A stretch of 19,168 nt of DNA. Source: Muribaculaceae bacterium. Lineage in GTDB: Bacteria; Bacteroidota; Bacteroidia; Bacteroidales; Muribaculaceae. Under the pieces are notes generated by a model, which was given only the letters and a program-made list of their open reading frames with translations, ran no database searches and was not told where the DNA came from. The stretch covers positions 1 through 19,168 of the forward strand of contig JAKSMA010000015.1 in NCBI GenBank assembly GCA_024400895.1, in the 5' to 3' direction. Within the stretch, counting starts at the first letter, position 1; every line of letters begins with the position of its first letter. Of the stretch, positions 1 to 8,291 are shown one piece after another. Both the position numbers and the translations under genes were made by a program.

Positions 1-600
1 AAAGGCGGTGATGCCGGTGGCTGCGTGGATTTTGGCGATGTTGCCTTCGTTTACACCGCATCCCGCCATGAGTATCGGCTTTTTTACTTCGGCCTCTTGC
101 CACTGCTTGAGCATGGAGATGCCCGCTTCGGCAGTTGGCGCCTGCCCCGAAGTGAGCACGCGGTCGAAGCCGAGTTCTTTCAGTTGTGGAAGCGCCTCAA
201 GTGGCGCTTTGCATCGGTCGAAAGCACGGTGGAAGGTGCAAGAGAGTCCTTTGGCATGGCGGAGCGGTTGGATACCGTTCACTACGTCGATGTCGCCTTC
301 TGGAGTGAGGCATCCAAACACCACGCCATCGACGCCTATTTCTTTACACATGGTGATGTCGAGCCCCATTCGCTCAATCTCCAGCGGCGAATAGGAGAAA
401 TCGCCACCGCGAGGGCGGATGATGACGTGCAACTTCGTGTCGTGTAGCATTTTTCGTGCATAGGAAATCTCGGCATACGATGGCGTGGTGCCACCTTCGG
501 GAATCCCTGCACACAGTTCTACACGAGTTGCGCCAGCAGCCTGGGCTGCAAGGCAACTCTCCAGACTGTTGGCGCATATTTCAAGTTCAAATGAATTCAT
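1..600 (-). CDS. cutC: CutC family protein, 3' end beyond window
   Basis: This is the first 200 codons of a CutC-type TIM-barrel protein. It is open from ATG at 600 to the window edge; the family is about 240-250 residues long, so about 40-50 residues are missing. Visible family hallmarks are ELEICANSLES near the N-terminus, RVELCAGIPEGGTTPSY, IRPRGGDFSYS, GVVFGCLTPEGDID, CTFHRAFDRC, LTSGQAPTAEAG and MAGCGVNEGN. CutC proteins are linked to copper homeostasis, but their biochemical role is unsettled. The gene lies 41 bases after the barrel gene on the same strand, so it is probably the last of a three-gene operon, although a link between copper handling and its neighbours is not evident. The family call is secure; the function is only as good as the family annotation. 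Confidence 0.92.
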   Translation of the reverse strand, partial: MNSFELEICANSLESCLAAQAAGATRVELCAGIPEGGTTPSYAEISYARKMLHDTKLHVIIRPRGGDFSYSPLEIERMGLDITMCKEIGVDGVVFGCLTPEGDIDVVNGIQPLRHAKGLSCTFHRAFDRCKAPLEALPQLKELGFDRVLTSGQAPTAEAGISMLKQWQEAEVKKPILMAGCGVNEGNIAKIHAATGITAF

Positions 601-641
601 ATCGGTAATAACCTATTGCAAAAATGGAAAAGTGTTGGTGA

Positions 642-2438
642 TTAGAACACTAATCCGATACCGCCCATGATGCTCAATTTCTGTGCACCCATGTTGGCAA
701 GCACATCCCATTGCTTGTTGAGCAGGTTGGTTGCCTTTGCCCAGAGGGTGACATACTTGTCGAAGCGGTAGCTTGCACCGGCATGGAGGTTGACCACATT
801 GTCCATCTTTTCGAGTGAGAAGGTGGTAGTGCCTGTTCCTGTCTCATCGGAAGTGTAGTGTGGCATCATGAAATGACGGCCGCCACGATATTCAAAGCCC
901 GCGCCCAGGGTCAAACCCTTGATTGGGTAGATTTTCAAGTCGGCATTTGCCACCATCTTTGCGCGGTCGAGTCCGAGCATATAGCCACTGTAGCTCTTGT
1001 CGTTTTCAACCTTGTCGCTCTGTGGAGCAAAAGTGAAGCCGAGGTCGATTTCGGCAAGTGAACGGTACTTATATTCCACATTGCCACCCACCTTCAGACC
1101 CTTGCAGTCCCAGTTTATAACGCTGGTGCTTGCGGCGTTGGAAAAGTAGACATGGGTCAAAGCATCTTTAAACACACCGTAGCCGCCAAACACTTTAACG
1201 ACGAGGCCATTGAATGGGCCAACCTTGAAGCCTGCTTCTGCATCGATAGGCACGAAGGTGTTGCCGTGGTAACCGTTAGGGTCGAGGTAGCGGTTGAGGG
1301 CTGCCACACGGCTGAGGGTGTTGATTTGCTTGCCGCCAGTAGCATTGGCGTAGATGGATACACCTGGGGTGAATTCGTAGGCGAGTTGCACATTAGGAGC
1401 AAAGCGGAACTTGGTGCCGTCGCCGAATGAGAAGTTTACGTTCACGCCAAGGCGAGCCAGCAGATTTTGGCCATAATAGGTGTAGTATGGCGAGAGGGTG
1501 AGCATCGAGCCGGTGTTGCTTACCTTATCAATGATGCGTAAAGCGTAGTCGGTGATTTGGTAGTTTGAGCGATTTTGAATGTCGAACTTCACGTCGGCGC
1601 CCACACTTGAGTTGGCTTCAATGGCGTATTTTGCACCGAGTGCCACTTGCAAATAATGCTCTTTTGCGCCTTTGAACTCGTCGTTTTTTAGGAAAGTGTT
1701 CATGTCAAAGCCCTTTTCATAGCCAGCATAGTTGTAGTTCACGCCCACCATATAGGAGATGTCGTGGAATCGCGACACGTTCACGCGTCCCTTCCATGCA
1801 CCCTTGAGGTTGATGTCGAGGAAATTCTGGTTGTCGTCCCACCAGTGTTTGGTGTCGATCGCTTCACCAATCATAATGGGATTGCCGTAGTAGTTGAAGT
1901 TGTCGAAATGCACGCTTGCACCCAAATCGAGGGTGTTGTTGCCCACCTTTGTGTTTGCGTCGATGCCAATCACGTTGTCGCAGAATTTCTGTTTTGTGTC
2001 GGTGGCATCAGGGAATTTGGAAGTGTTCTTTCCAGTCCAAGTGCTGTTGTGCTGCATCCATGCGCTCACTTTCAGTGTCTCGTCGTCCACAATGCGATAG
2101 CCTGCGCTACCCACAAAGTTGAGCTGTGTGCCTGCGCCTAAATCGAGGTAGCCGCGCTGGTTGCTGAAACGATGGCCTGTGCGATAGCCGTAAGGCAGCA
2201 TGGTTGGGATTTCCACACTCACTGCAGTGGGCTCTGCCCATGAAGAGAAGTCGATTTTTGAATCTTCCTCGCCTTTCACGGGTTTCAATACGCGTGGAAG
2301 CGCACTCTTCTTGGTGGCTTTCTTCACCACGGGCACGAAGTCTTTGGAAAGTGTGATTTCTTTTTGCAGATTTTCCTGGGCCAAGCCTGCCATAGCGGTG
2401 AGGGCGGCTGCCAGAATGCTCACATATATCTTTTTCAT
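642..2438 (-). CDS. Outer-membrane beta-barrel protein, TonB-receptor-like, without plug
   Basis: The protein has 598 residues. A signal peptide (MKKIYVSILAAALTAMAGLA, then QEN) is followed by a short basic stretch, KEITLSKDFVPVVKKATKKS. The rest is dominated by alternating polar and aromatic beta strands. The C-terminal segment YVTLWAKATNLLNKQWDV resembles the last strands of TonB-dependent receptors, and the protein ends in a hydrophobic residue followed by Phe (GLVF), typical of outer-membrane barrels. I see no TonB box, carboxypeptidase-like domain or plug domain, so it is shorter than true receptors and may be a pore or structural barrel. It lies 40 bases after the large TPR gene on the same strand; a TPR protein next to such a barrel is a familiar Bacteroidales arrangement. 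The substrate is unknown. Confidence 0.8.
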   Translation of the reverse strand: MKKIYVSILAAALTAMAGLAQENLQKEITLSKDFVPVVKKATKKSALPRVLKPVKGEEDSKIDFSSWAEPTAVSVEIPTMLPYGYRTGHRFSNQRGYLDLGAGTQLNFVGSAGYRIVDDETLKVSAWMQHNSTWTGKNTSKFPDATDTKQKFCDNVIGIDANTKVGNNTLDLGASVHFDNFNYYGNPIMIGEAIDTKHWWDDNQNFLDINLKGAWKGRVNVSRFHDISYMVGVNYNYAGYEKGFDMNTFLKNDEFKGAKEHYLQVALGAKYAIEANSSVGADVKFDIQNRSNYQITDYALRIIDKVSNTGSMLTLSPYYTYYGQNLLARLGVNVNFSFGDGTKFRFAPNVQLAYEFTPGVSIYANATGGKQINTLSRVAALNRYLDPNGYHGNTFVPIDAEAGFKVGPFNGLVVKVFGGYGVFKDALTHVYFSNAASTSVINWDCKGLKVGGNVEYKYRSLAEIDLGFTFAPQSDKVENDKSYSGYMLGLDRAKMVANADLKIYPIKGLTLGAGFEYRGGRHFMMPHYTSDETGTGTTTFSLEKMDNVVNLHAGASYRFDKYVTLWAKATNLLNKQWDVLANMGAQKLSIMGGIGLVF

Positions 2439-2478
2439 AATGCTATATTACTGATGAATGTGTGATACTTCTTCGTTA

Positions 2479-5400
2479 TTACTTCTTTGCTTTGGTCACA
2501 ACCTTTGGCTTACTGAGCGATTTGAGTCGTGACTCAATGTCGTTGAAGATATCTTTTTCTTTGCCTGGGTAATTGTTCTTCAGACTTTCAAGATATTCGC
2601 GTGCAGTGCCAGGCTTGCCTTCCTTCACAAGGATGTCGCTCAACAGAATGTAGGCGCGTCCAATCCAGTAGGTTTGTGGTGTGCCTGAGTCAAGTAGGGC
2701 GTCCACTCTGTCTTCTGCGCCCTTGTAGTTGCCGCGTTCCATTTCCAGACGGCCTAATTCGTAGGCTGCGCGAGCACCATGCTCGGTAGACATGTCGGCG
2801 GCAAGAGCTTTCAGGTCGGTTTCTGCAAAGTCGAAGTCTTTTTGTCCGATATATGCCACAGCCCTGCCGAGTTTCACTTCATTCACCTCATTGGCGGTGA
2901 GTGATGGGTTTTGGAGAAGGTCGTCGGCAGTTTCAATCACTTCGTTGAAGCGGTTGATGTCGGTAGCGGCACGCATCAAGCCCATTTGAGCCACCACCTT
3001 GCTGTCGTCGTCCTTCGCGCGGCCGATGATTTGCTTATACACTTCGATAGCCTCTTCTTGCTTGCCTTGGCGGACGAGGATGTCGCTCTTCATCACCAGT
3101 GCGTCGTCGGCCCAGACGGCGTCTTCGCCATGGGCGAGTGCTTCAGCAATTTGTGCTGTTGCTTGGGTGAGGTTGCCCTTTTCGTAGTGGTAACGGCCAA
3201 TGTAATATTTTGCGTCGGCCACATGAGCACCGTTAGGATAGTCGCGGAGGTAATTCTCCATCTTTGTGATGCTTGGGTGTGTGGCTGTGGCTGCTTTTTC
3301 TGCTGCTTCAAAGGTGAGGCGGTCGATGTCGTTCACTTCAAGTTTTGGAGCGTTGGGCACGGTTTCGATAAATGTCACATATTTGTCGAGTTCGCCACGT
3401 TCGGCATACATCGACTTGAGGTCGTCGGCTGCCACCTTGGCTTCTTCGCTGGTAGGGGCATCCTTAATCACGCTCTTGTATGCCTCAATCGCAGCATCTT
3501 GGTTGCCCAGGTTCTTTTGCATCAAAGCCAGGTGGAGCATGCCTTGGCGTGCTTCAGCAAGTTTTGGGTATTTCTCGCCGAGCGCCTTATATTGTGCGGT
3601 GGCTTCCTTGGTCTTGCCCATGGCTTCGTATGAACGAGCGATTTCAAGCAGTGCAGTAGGCACCTTGGTGCTTTCTGGGTATTTCGCAATCAAGTCGTTC
3701 ATCTGTTGAATCTTGCTTGGGTGGTCGTTGAGTTGACCGGCCATCATAGCTTTGTCGAACATAGAGCCATCGGCTGCGCCTTGGGCGTTCTCGATAGCCT
3801 TGCCGTATTGAGTTTCTGCGCTCTTGAAGTCGCCAGCGTAGTAATAAGTGTCGGCGATACGGTCGTAAGTGTCGCTCAAGAGCGCCTTGTCGAGGGTGCC
3901 CGATTCAATGGCGAGTTCAAAATTCTTGCGTGCCTCTTCAAAATTCTTTTGCTGATACTGGGCGTAGCCGAGGTTGTAGAGCGCCTTGCCGTAGTTTTCG
4001 TCCTTTTTGTCGGCGGCCTTCACATATTCGCTCAGGTTGCTCACGGTGCTTTCGTAGTCACCGCCGATGTATTGTGTTTCGGCAAGCCAGAGTCGGCTTT
4101 CGTTCAAGATTTTCTTGTCGTAGTTGCCCACTTTGATAGCCTTCTTTAGATAGTTGGCGGCTTCTTTGCGGTAGCCCTTTTGAAGCGACTGAACACCGAG
4201 GTTGTAGAGCACATTCTGCTTTGCTTTCAGAATGGGTGCTCCTGGATTCTTGATGTTTTCGATGCTGGTGAGCGCACGCTCGTAGTTGTTGGTGGTCATG
4301 TAGGCCTGCACGAGGTGCTTCTCGACTGCGGTTTTGTATTTCGACTTTGGATAGTTGTTGAGGAATGTTTCGAAAAGTTCGATGTCGTTGCCGAACGGGG
4401 TGGTACTGCCCTTGCTTTGGCAAACGGCGAAATTGTAGAATGCCACTTCTTTCACATCCATGTTGAAGTCCATGCTGGCGGCTTTTTCAAATGCCAGCGC
4501 TGCCAACTTGTTCTCGCCAGTTTTCAGATGGCTTTGGCCGAGATAGAGGTGGGCGCTTTGTGCCATTTCGTCGGCTACGCCAATTACCTGGCTCAAATTG
4601 TCGACAGCACCCTTGTAGTTGCCGGCATCGTAGTCCATCACACCGAGGGCGTAGACAGCCGAGCGCATCACAGGGTCTTGTGTAGTGCTCACATACTTGT
4701 TCAAGTGCTCGCGTGCTTTGGCCACATTGCCTTTGTGGTAGTAACTTTCACCCACGAGGCGGTTCACTTCTGGAGCGAAGTATTCGTTCACTTCGTCGCT
4801 CAGCAAGGTTTGACCAAGCGAAATCACACGGTCGTAATCCTTGTGGTTGAAATCGATTTGGCACATGTAGTATTGGCTTTGGTAGCCCAGCTCGCCAGCA
4901 CGGTCAATGTTTGTGAACTTTGCGTAAGCAGCATCGTAGTGCTTGTTTGCATAGTCGATATATGCGTTGTAGAATCGTGTAGCGTTGTCGTATCGCTTAG
5001 TGCCCTTCAGTGTTTCGTAGAGGTAGCGTGCTTCAGCATATTGTTCGAGTTGGAGGTCGCAATAAGCCATGCGGTAGATGAGGTCCTCGTTGAGGTCGCC
5101 GTCGAGAGCGTGCTCGCGCACCTGGCTGTAGGAGGTGAGCGCATCGCCGTAATCGCCGTGATAGAAGTGGAGATTACCGATTCGCATCAGCACATCGGGC
5201 AGAAGTTCGGAAGTGGGGTAGTTGGCGGTGAATGCACGCAGTGCTGCGAGAGCGCCGGCTTCGTCACGCTCAAGGCGACTCAGAGCCATGTAATAGTCGG
5301 CTTGTTCGCAGAGTGTTGCATTTGAAGGCAATTCCTTCACTCGCTTCATCTGGTCGATGGCACCAGTGTAATTGTGGTTCTCATACATGAGTTTGCCACG

Positions 5401-5505
5401 CTCGAAGTAGCCTTGTGCGTCGCTGGTGGTGAGCTGGTTTTGTGCACCCATCAATGCCGGAACAGCAAGGCTGGTCGATAGTACGACTGTTTTTAGTTTC
5501 ATCAT
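2479..5505 (-). CDS. Large periplasmic tetratricopeptide repeat protein
   Basis: The protein has 1008 residues, with a signal peptide at the N-terminus (MMKLKTVVLSTSLAVPALMG then AQ); a start at the second Met is equally possible. Nearly all of the rest is helical repeat of TPR type, with many recognisable units such as YNLGYAQYQQKNFEEARKNF and IADTYYYAGDFKSAETQYGK, and a basic tail (PKVVTKAKK). TPR solenoids bind partner proteins; some repeats recall BamD/YbgF-like envelope proteins. It is probably periplasmic or bound to the outer membrane, serving the barrel encoded directly downstream. It is the first gene of the minus-strand operon, with a -7 box at 5566-5573 and a hairpin leader. The partner and exact role cannot be read from the sequence. 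Confidence 0.85.
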   Translation of the reverse strand: MMKLKTVVLSTSLAVPALMGAQNQLTTSDAQGYFERGKLMYENHNYTGAIDQMKRVKELPSNATLCEQADYYMALSRLERDEAGALAALRAFTANYPTSELLPDVLMRIGNLHFYHGDYGDALTSYSQVREHALDGDLNEDLIYRMAYCDLQLEQYAEARYLYETLKGTKRYDNATRFYNAYIDYANKHYDAAYAKFTNIDRAGELGYQSQYYMCQIDFNHKDYDRVISLGQTLLSDEVNEYFAPEVNRLVGESYYHKGNVAKAREHLNKYVSTTQDPVMRSAVYALGVMDYDAGNYKGAVDNLSQVIGVADEMAQSAHLYLGQSHLKTGENKLAALAFEKAASMDFNMDVKEVAFYNFAVCQSKGSTTPFGNDIELFETFLNNYPKSKYKTAVEKHLVQAYMTTNNYERALTSIENIKNPGAPILKAKQNVLYNLGVQSLQKGYRKEAANYLKKAIKVGNYDKKILNESRLWLAETQYIGGDYESTVSNLSEYVKAADKKDENYGKALYNLGYAQYQQKNFEEARKNFELAIESGTLDKALLSDTYDRIADTYYYAGDFKSAETQYGKAIENAQGAADGSMFDKAMMAGQLNDHPSKIQQMNDLIAKYPESTKVPTALLEIARSYEAMGKTKEATAQYKALGEKYPKLAEARQGMLHLALMQKNLGNQDAAIEAYKSVIKDAPTSEEAKVAADDLKSMYAERGELDKYVTFIETVPNAPKLEVNDIDRLTFEAAEKAATATHPSITKMENYLRDYPNGAHVADAKYYIGRYHYEKGNLTQATAQIAEALAHGEDAVWADDALVMKSDILVRQGKQEEAIEVYKQIIGRAKDDDSKVVAQMGLMRAATDINRFNEVIETADDLLQNPSLTANEVNEVKLGRAVAYIGQKDFDFAETDLKALAADMSTEHGARAAYELGRLEMERGNYKGAEDRVDALLDSGTPQTYWIGRAYILLSDILVKEGKPGTAREYLESLKNNYPGKEKDIFNDIESRLKSLSKPKVVTKAKK

Positions 5506-5521
5506 TATTTTAAAGTTTTAC

Positions 5522-5537
5522 CCCGTATTCCTACGGG
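5522..5537 (-). promoter_or_regulatory. GNRA-type hairpin in the TPR gene leader
   Basis: A perfect 6-bp inverted repeat is present. On the minus strand it reads CCCGTA, GGAA, TACGGG. The loop GGAA fits the GNRA tetraloop rule in the direction of the TPR gene transcript only. It lies 16 bases before the start codon and downstream of the predicted -7 box, so it should be in the mRNA leader. It may stabilise the message or be a protein-binding site; function is inference. Confidence 0.5.
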
Positions 5538-5565
5538 CACTATTATCCAAATTTATATAATTATG

Positions 5566-5573
5566 CAAATATA
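5566..5573 (-). promoter_or_regulatory. Predicted -7 box for the TPR-barrel-cutC operon
   Basis: On the minus strand the sequence is TATATTTG, an exact match to the Bacteroidetes -7 consensus TAnnTTTG, followed by C. It places the transcript start about 50-55 bases before the start codon. I see no good TTTG -33 element at the expected distance. Confidence 0.5.
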
Positions 5574-5681
5574 CTCATTATTCCCCAAACACCGCCTATT
5601 TGCACCATGCTTTTCTCCTTAAAAAAATGTAAAATCGTGTGAAGTGTAATCGGGTATGCTTTATTTTGTGTGGTTTTTCAC

Positions 5682-5709
5682 TTGTTGTATTATCTTTTTC
5701 TTATCTTTG
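5682..5709 (+). promoter_or_regulatory. Predicted promoter of the EamA transporter gene
   Basis: The -7 box TATCTTTG is at 5702-5709, followed by C, and a TTG that could serve as the -33 element is at 5682-5684, 17 bases upstream. The implied leader is about 35 bases. The -7 box is a full match to TAnnTTTG; the -33 assignment is weaker. Confidence 0.55.
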
Positions 5710-5747
5710 CATCCTATTTTCAAGGAATAATAAGCATTAAGTAAATA

Positions 5748-6689
5748 ATGGATAAAAGTAAATTCCAGGGCCATGCGGCGGTGATTCTCGCCAACACTGT
5801 GTTCGGACTCAGTGTGCCCGTTACCAACGACCTCGTCAACAATCACTTCACCCCCAATGGCTATATGTTTTTCCGGTGCCTCGGTGCCACCCTCATTTTC
5901 TGGCTTTTGGCGGCATTCCTTCCAAAGGAAAAGGTGGAGCGCAAAGACTTGTATATCATCATTGTTGGCGGCATGGTTGGCTTCGCCATTTCGCAGACTT
6001 TTGCTGCATGGGCTTTGGCATTCACGCAACCCGTGTATTTCTCATTGCTCGCCACCCTCACCCCGATTGCAGTGATGCTGTTGGCAGCCATGTTTATCAA
6101 CGAAAAAATCACAGGCCTCAAGGCTGTGGGTGTGTTCATCGGCATTGCCGGCGCCATGCTCATGGTGTTCATGGGCTGGAAAGCTGGCACAGGCAAGAAC
6201 GACCTCCTCGGCATCAGCCTCGCGCTGCTCAGCCTCCTCACTTGGGCCATCTATCTGGTGATTACTGGAAAGGTGAGTGCAAAATACAGTGCCGTCACTC
6301 AAATGAAGTGGGTGTTTCTCGCTTCCACCATCATCGTCATTCCATTCGGATGGATGATGAGCGGCATCTTCGGCGACGGTCCAGTCAACTATAGCGAACT
6401 CATGGCACAGCCACTCTACGCCGAGCCGTCGATGCTGTGGGGCATCGTGGAAATGGCATTCGTCATCCTTTTTGCCACCGTTCTTGGCTTCTTCTTCATC
6501 CCTTACGCCATGGCGCGCATCCCTGCCACCACAGTGAGCGTATACACCAACCTCCAACCAGTGGTCGCTTCAATCGTGGCTTTTGCCATCGGCCAGGACG
6601 TGCTCACATGGGACAAACCAGTGGCAGGCGTCCTCGTCCTCCTCAGCGCCTACATCGTCACCGTAGCCGCCACCAAACACCAGCAATAG
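5748..6689 (+). CDS. EamA/DMT-superfamily transporter
   Basis: The protein has 313 residues, about ten predicted membrane segments and two tandem EamA repeats (roughly residues 8-140 and 152-308). The first repeat shows AVILANTVFGLSVPVTN and FFRCLGATLIFWLLA, then LATLTPIAVMLLAAMFINEK; the second repeat ends with YTNLQPVVASIVAFAIGQD, the usual conserved loop before the last helices. Members export or import amino acids, nucleotide-sugars or other small metabolites across the inner membrane; the substrate cannot be told from sequence. Start ATG at 5748 follows a well-placed promoter. The length is typical. It appears to be monocistronic and divergent from the TPR operon. Confidence 0.9.
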   Translation: MDKSKFQGHAAVILANTVFGLSVPVTNDLVNNHFTPNGYMFFRCLGATLIFWLLAAFLPKEKVERKDLYIIIVGGMVGFAISQTFAAWALAFTQPVYFSLLATLTPIAVMLLAAMFINEKITGLKAVGVFIGIAGAMLMVFMGWKAGTGKNDLLGISLALLSLLTWAIYLVITGKVSAKYSAVTQMKWVFLASTIIVIPFGWMMSGIFGDGPVNYSELMAQPLYAEPSMLWGIVEMAFVILFATVLGFFFIPYAMARIPATTVSVYTNLQPVVASIVAFAIGQDVLTWDKPVAGVLVLLSAYIVTVAATKHQQ

Positions 6690-6716
6690 CGCTCTCGCTA
6701 AATTGTGTTATATTTT
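6687..6716 (+). terminator. Weak candidate terminator after the EamA gene
   Basis: A perfect 5-bp stem TAGCG, loop CTCT, CGCTA (6687-6700) begins at the stop codon and is followed after some AT-rich sequence by a run of T at 6712-6716. The stem is short and the T run is not adjacent, so this is tentative. Confidence 0.25.
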
Positions 6717-6816
6717 TAAGCGTTTTTGCTTTTAGTTAATCATCCCAGAAAGTACATTAAGGCATGGATATACAAAATAGTGCCATTTGTTTTAATGCAC
6801 TTTTGGGGATTATTAT

Positions 6817-6824
6817 TACCTTTG
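6817..6824 (+). promoter_or_regulatory. Predicted -7 box for the secreted-protein pair
   Basis: TACCTTTG, followed by C, is an exact TAnnTTTG match. It lies 36 bases before the ATG at 6861 and supports that start over the longer open frame, which would begin upstream of the promoter. No clean -33 element is seen at the usual spacing. Confidence 0.55.
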
Positions 6825-6860
6825 CAGAAGGAAATTTCAAAAGCTAAACTATTAAGATTA

Positions 6861-7253
6861 ATGAACAAGTTTATTTACAAGCGATTGTTGCCAATGGCAT
6901 TAATTCTCCTTTCGGGTTCCTCTATTCATGCCGAAGAGATGCCGGGCAATGATGCGATTTATGCATGGGTTGACGGCTCTTCCACTTGCTACAAGTTGGA
7001 AAAAATGCCAAAAGTCACCTATTCTGCCGATGCGGCAGTTTTGACGGTCGACGGAAATCCTGTTATGGAAGTGCCTCTCGCAGATGGAGGCAAGTTGAAA
7101 ATCACTTATGGTGTGTATCAAGAGCCTACGGGCATCACCAATGCTACCGATTTAAAGGTTACCCAGAGCGGCAAGTACATTATCGGTGGCCAACTCGTCA
7201 TCATTAAAGGTGAAAAGTGGTATGACATCAACGGTCGTGAACTGAAACACTAA
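6861..7253 (+). CDS. Small secreted protein of Bacteroidetes type
   Basis: The protein has 130 residues, starting MNKFIYKRLLPMALILLSGS, with a signal peptide probably cleaved around IHAEE. The mature part is all-beta in character: a first half with YKLEKMPKVTYSADAAVLTV and a tail with GQLVIIKGEKWYDINGRELK, which recalls the short C-terminal strands of Bacteroidales secreted proteins. The upstream open frame (from TTG at 6726) is rejected because the promoter at 6817-6824 lies inside it. The stop is 29 bases before the next gene, so the two are probably cotranscribed. I do not recognise a named family and no enzymatic motif is visible. Confidence 0.7.
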   Translation: MNKFIYKRLLPMALILLSGSSIHAEEMPGNDAIYAWVDGSSTCYKLEKMPKVTYSADAAVLTVDGNPVMEVPLADGGKLKITYGVYQEPTGITNATDLKVTQSGKYIIGGQLVIIKGEKWYDINGRELKH

Positions 7254-7282
7254 TTAGCAACCTTTTTTACTCAACAACAAAA

Positions 7283-8065
7283 ATGAAGAAAATTATATAT
7301 TCAATGATTGTTGCACTTTCTGCAACAGCAATCAATGCCCAAACCGTAAAAGTTTACAAGGGATATGAAGCCGATGGCGTGACTCCCAAATTGGTTTACG
7401 AACTCGCCGACGCCGATTCTGTAGTATTCGTTCAAAATGAAAAGAAAGCCGAAACAAAAGGCACCGCAACCACAAAGAGCGGTGCTGTGCAGGCTTGGAC
7501 ACAACTCTGGGAAAATGGTCCAAAATTTGCCGATTTCAATGTGGGCGCCACCGTTAGCTCTTACGTCGATGCTACCGAATATGCCACTGCTGTGGTGGGC
7601 GGTATCTACTGTTGGGGTGGTCGCTTTGATGGACACGACGACTTCATTGAAGATGCGCGCACCTCGGGCTCTGGTCCTCTTACTGGAAACGACGACACTG
7701 CCATTCGCCTCTGGGGCGACAACTGGCGCATGCCTACCTCAACCGAGCTGCAAAACATGATTGATAATTGCGACTGGACTTGGTGCGACGGTGTCAACAC
7801 ACAATATGCAAATGGTTGCACCATCGCTGGCTACAAGGTGACTGGCAAGGGCGAATTCGCTCAAAACGCTATCTTCATCCCTGCTGCCGGCTACATGGAC
7901 TACGAAGGCTCTTACAGCGAAAAGAAATACGGCTTCCTTTGGAGTAGTGATGCACGCAATGCAACTGGTGCATACTGGCTCACTACCAGTGCCACAGTGA
8001 AGCGCATCGACGGTGGTAGCCGCGACTACGGCTATTCAGTTCGTGCAGTCTGCGTAGCAGAATAA
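7283..8065 (+). CDS. Secreted protein with Fib_succ_major-like domain
   Basis: The protein has 260 residues. The signal peptide is MKKIIYSMIVALSATAINA, then Q. Residues about 21-55 (TVKVYKGYEADG, YELADADSVVFVQNE) are the short N-terminal module common in Prevotella and Bacteroides surface proteins. The rest matches the pattern of the Fibrobacter succinogenes major paralogous domain: WGDNWRMPTSTELQNMID, then AIFIPAAGYMDYEGS, FLWSSDARNATGAYWL and a C-terminal YGYSVRAVCVAE. This fold is related to C-type-lectin/FGE-like scaffolds and is thought to be displayed on the cell surface. There is no T9SS tail. It likely forms a transcription unit with the preceding secreted protein. The ligand is unknown. 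Confidence 0.75.
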   Translation: MKKIIYSMIVALSATAINAQTVKVYKGYEADGVTPKLVYELADADSVVFVQNEKKAETKGTATTKSGAVQAWTQLWENGPKFADFNVGATVSSYVDATEYATAVVGGIYCWGGRFDGHDDFIEDARTSGSGPLTGNDDTAIRLWGDNWRMPTSTELQNMIDNCDWTWCDGVNTQYANGCTIAGYKVTGKGEFAQNAIFIPAAGYMDYEGSYSEKKYGFLWSSDARNATGAYWLTTSATVKRIDGGSRDYGYSVRAVCVAE

Positions 8066-8164
8066 TCCGAACCTATTACATTTTCCTCAAATGGGGGGGA
8101 ATAAGTCCAAATATATTTAAGGAATAGGCTGGCGTCGCGCCAGAAATCATCGCCAAACACGTAG

Positions 8165-8200
8165 GTGCCGCGCCCACAATTATTGTGGCGTTGGCACTTA
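8165..8200 (+). terminator. Candidate terminator or structured RNA stem
   Basis: The stem is formed by GTGCC (8165-8169) with GGCAC (8193-8197), and CCACAA (8174-8179) with TTGTGG (8183-8188), with small internal loops between. A short TTATTT follows. It lies about 100 bases after the stop of the upstream secreted gene, which is far for a terminator. Confidence 0.25.
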
Positions 8201-8283
8201 TTTGGTTACTGTTGCCGTTGGTGGAAGAAAGCCTGTTTTTGGTCGTGTGGAGCGCGGAGATAGCGAGGGAGTGAAAAATGTGC

Positions 8284-8291
8284 TATCTTTG
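8284..8291 (+). promoter_or_regulatory. Predicted -7 box of the PEtN-transferase-like gene
   Basis: TATCTTTG, followed by C, lies 23 bases before the ATG. The surrounding sequence, AAAAATGTGCTATCTTTG, is nearly the same as that ahead of uvrD and of the MATE gene. No -33 box is visible at the usual spacing. Confidence 0.55.

Noticed and set aside
642..2438. Complete TonB-dependent receptor
   Set aside because: No plug domain, TonB box or carboxypeptidase-like domain is visible and the length is too short; only the barrel-like character is supported.
4180..5325. Long plus-strand open frame (about 381 codons) and others at 2911-3633 and 3706-4149
   Set aside because: They lie opposite the clear TPR gene, give Cys/His/Val-rich translations with no family features, and are shadows of its codon bias.
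6726..6860. Upstream extension of the small secreted protein
   Set aside because: It starts from TTG and spans the predicted promoter; the ATG at 6861 gives a proper signal peptide.
8129..8197. Riboswitch or known structured RNA
   Set aside because: There are two simple hairpins but no recognisable conserved core, and the downstream gene's promoter lies after them, so they are not in its leader.
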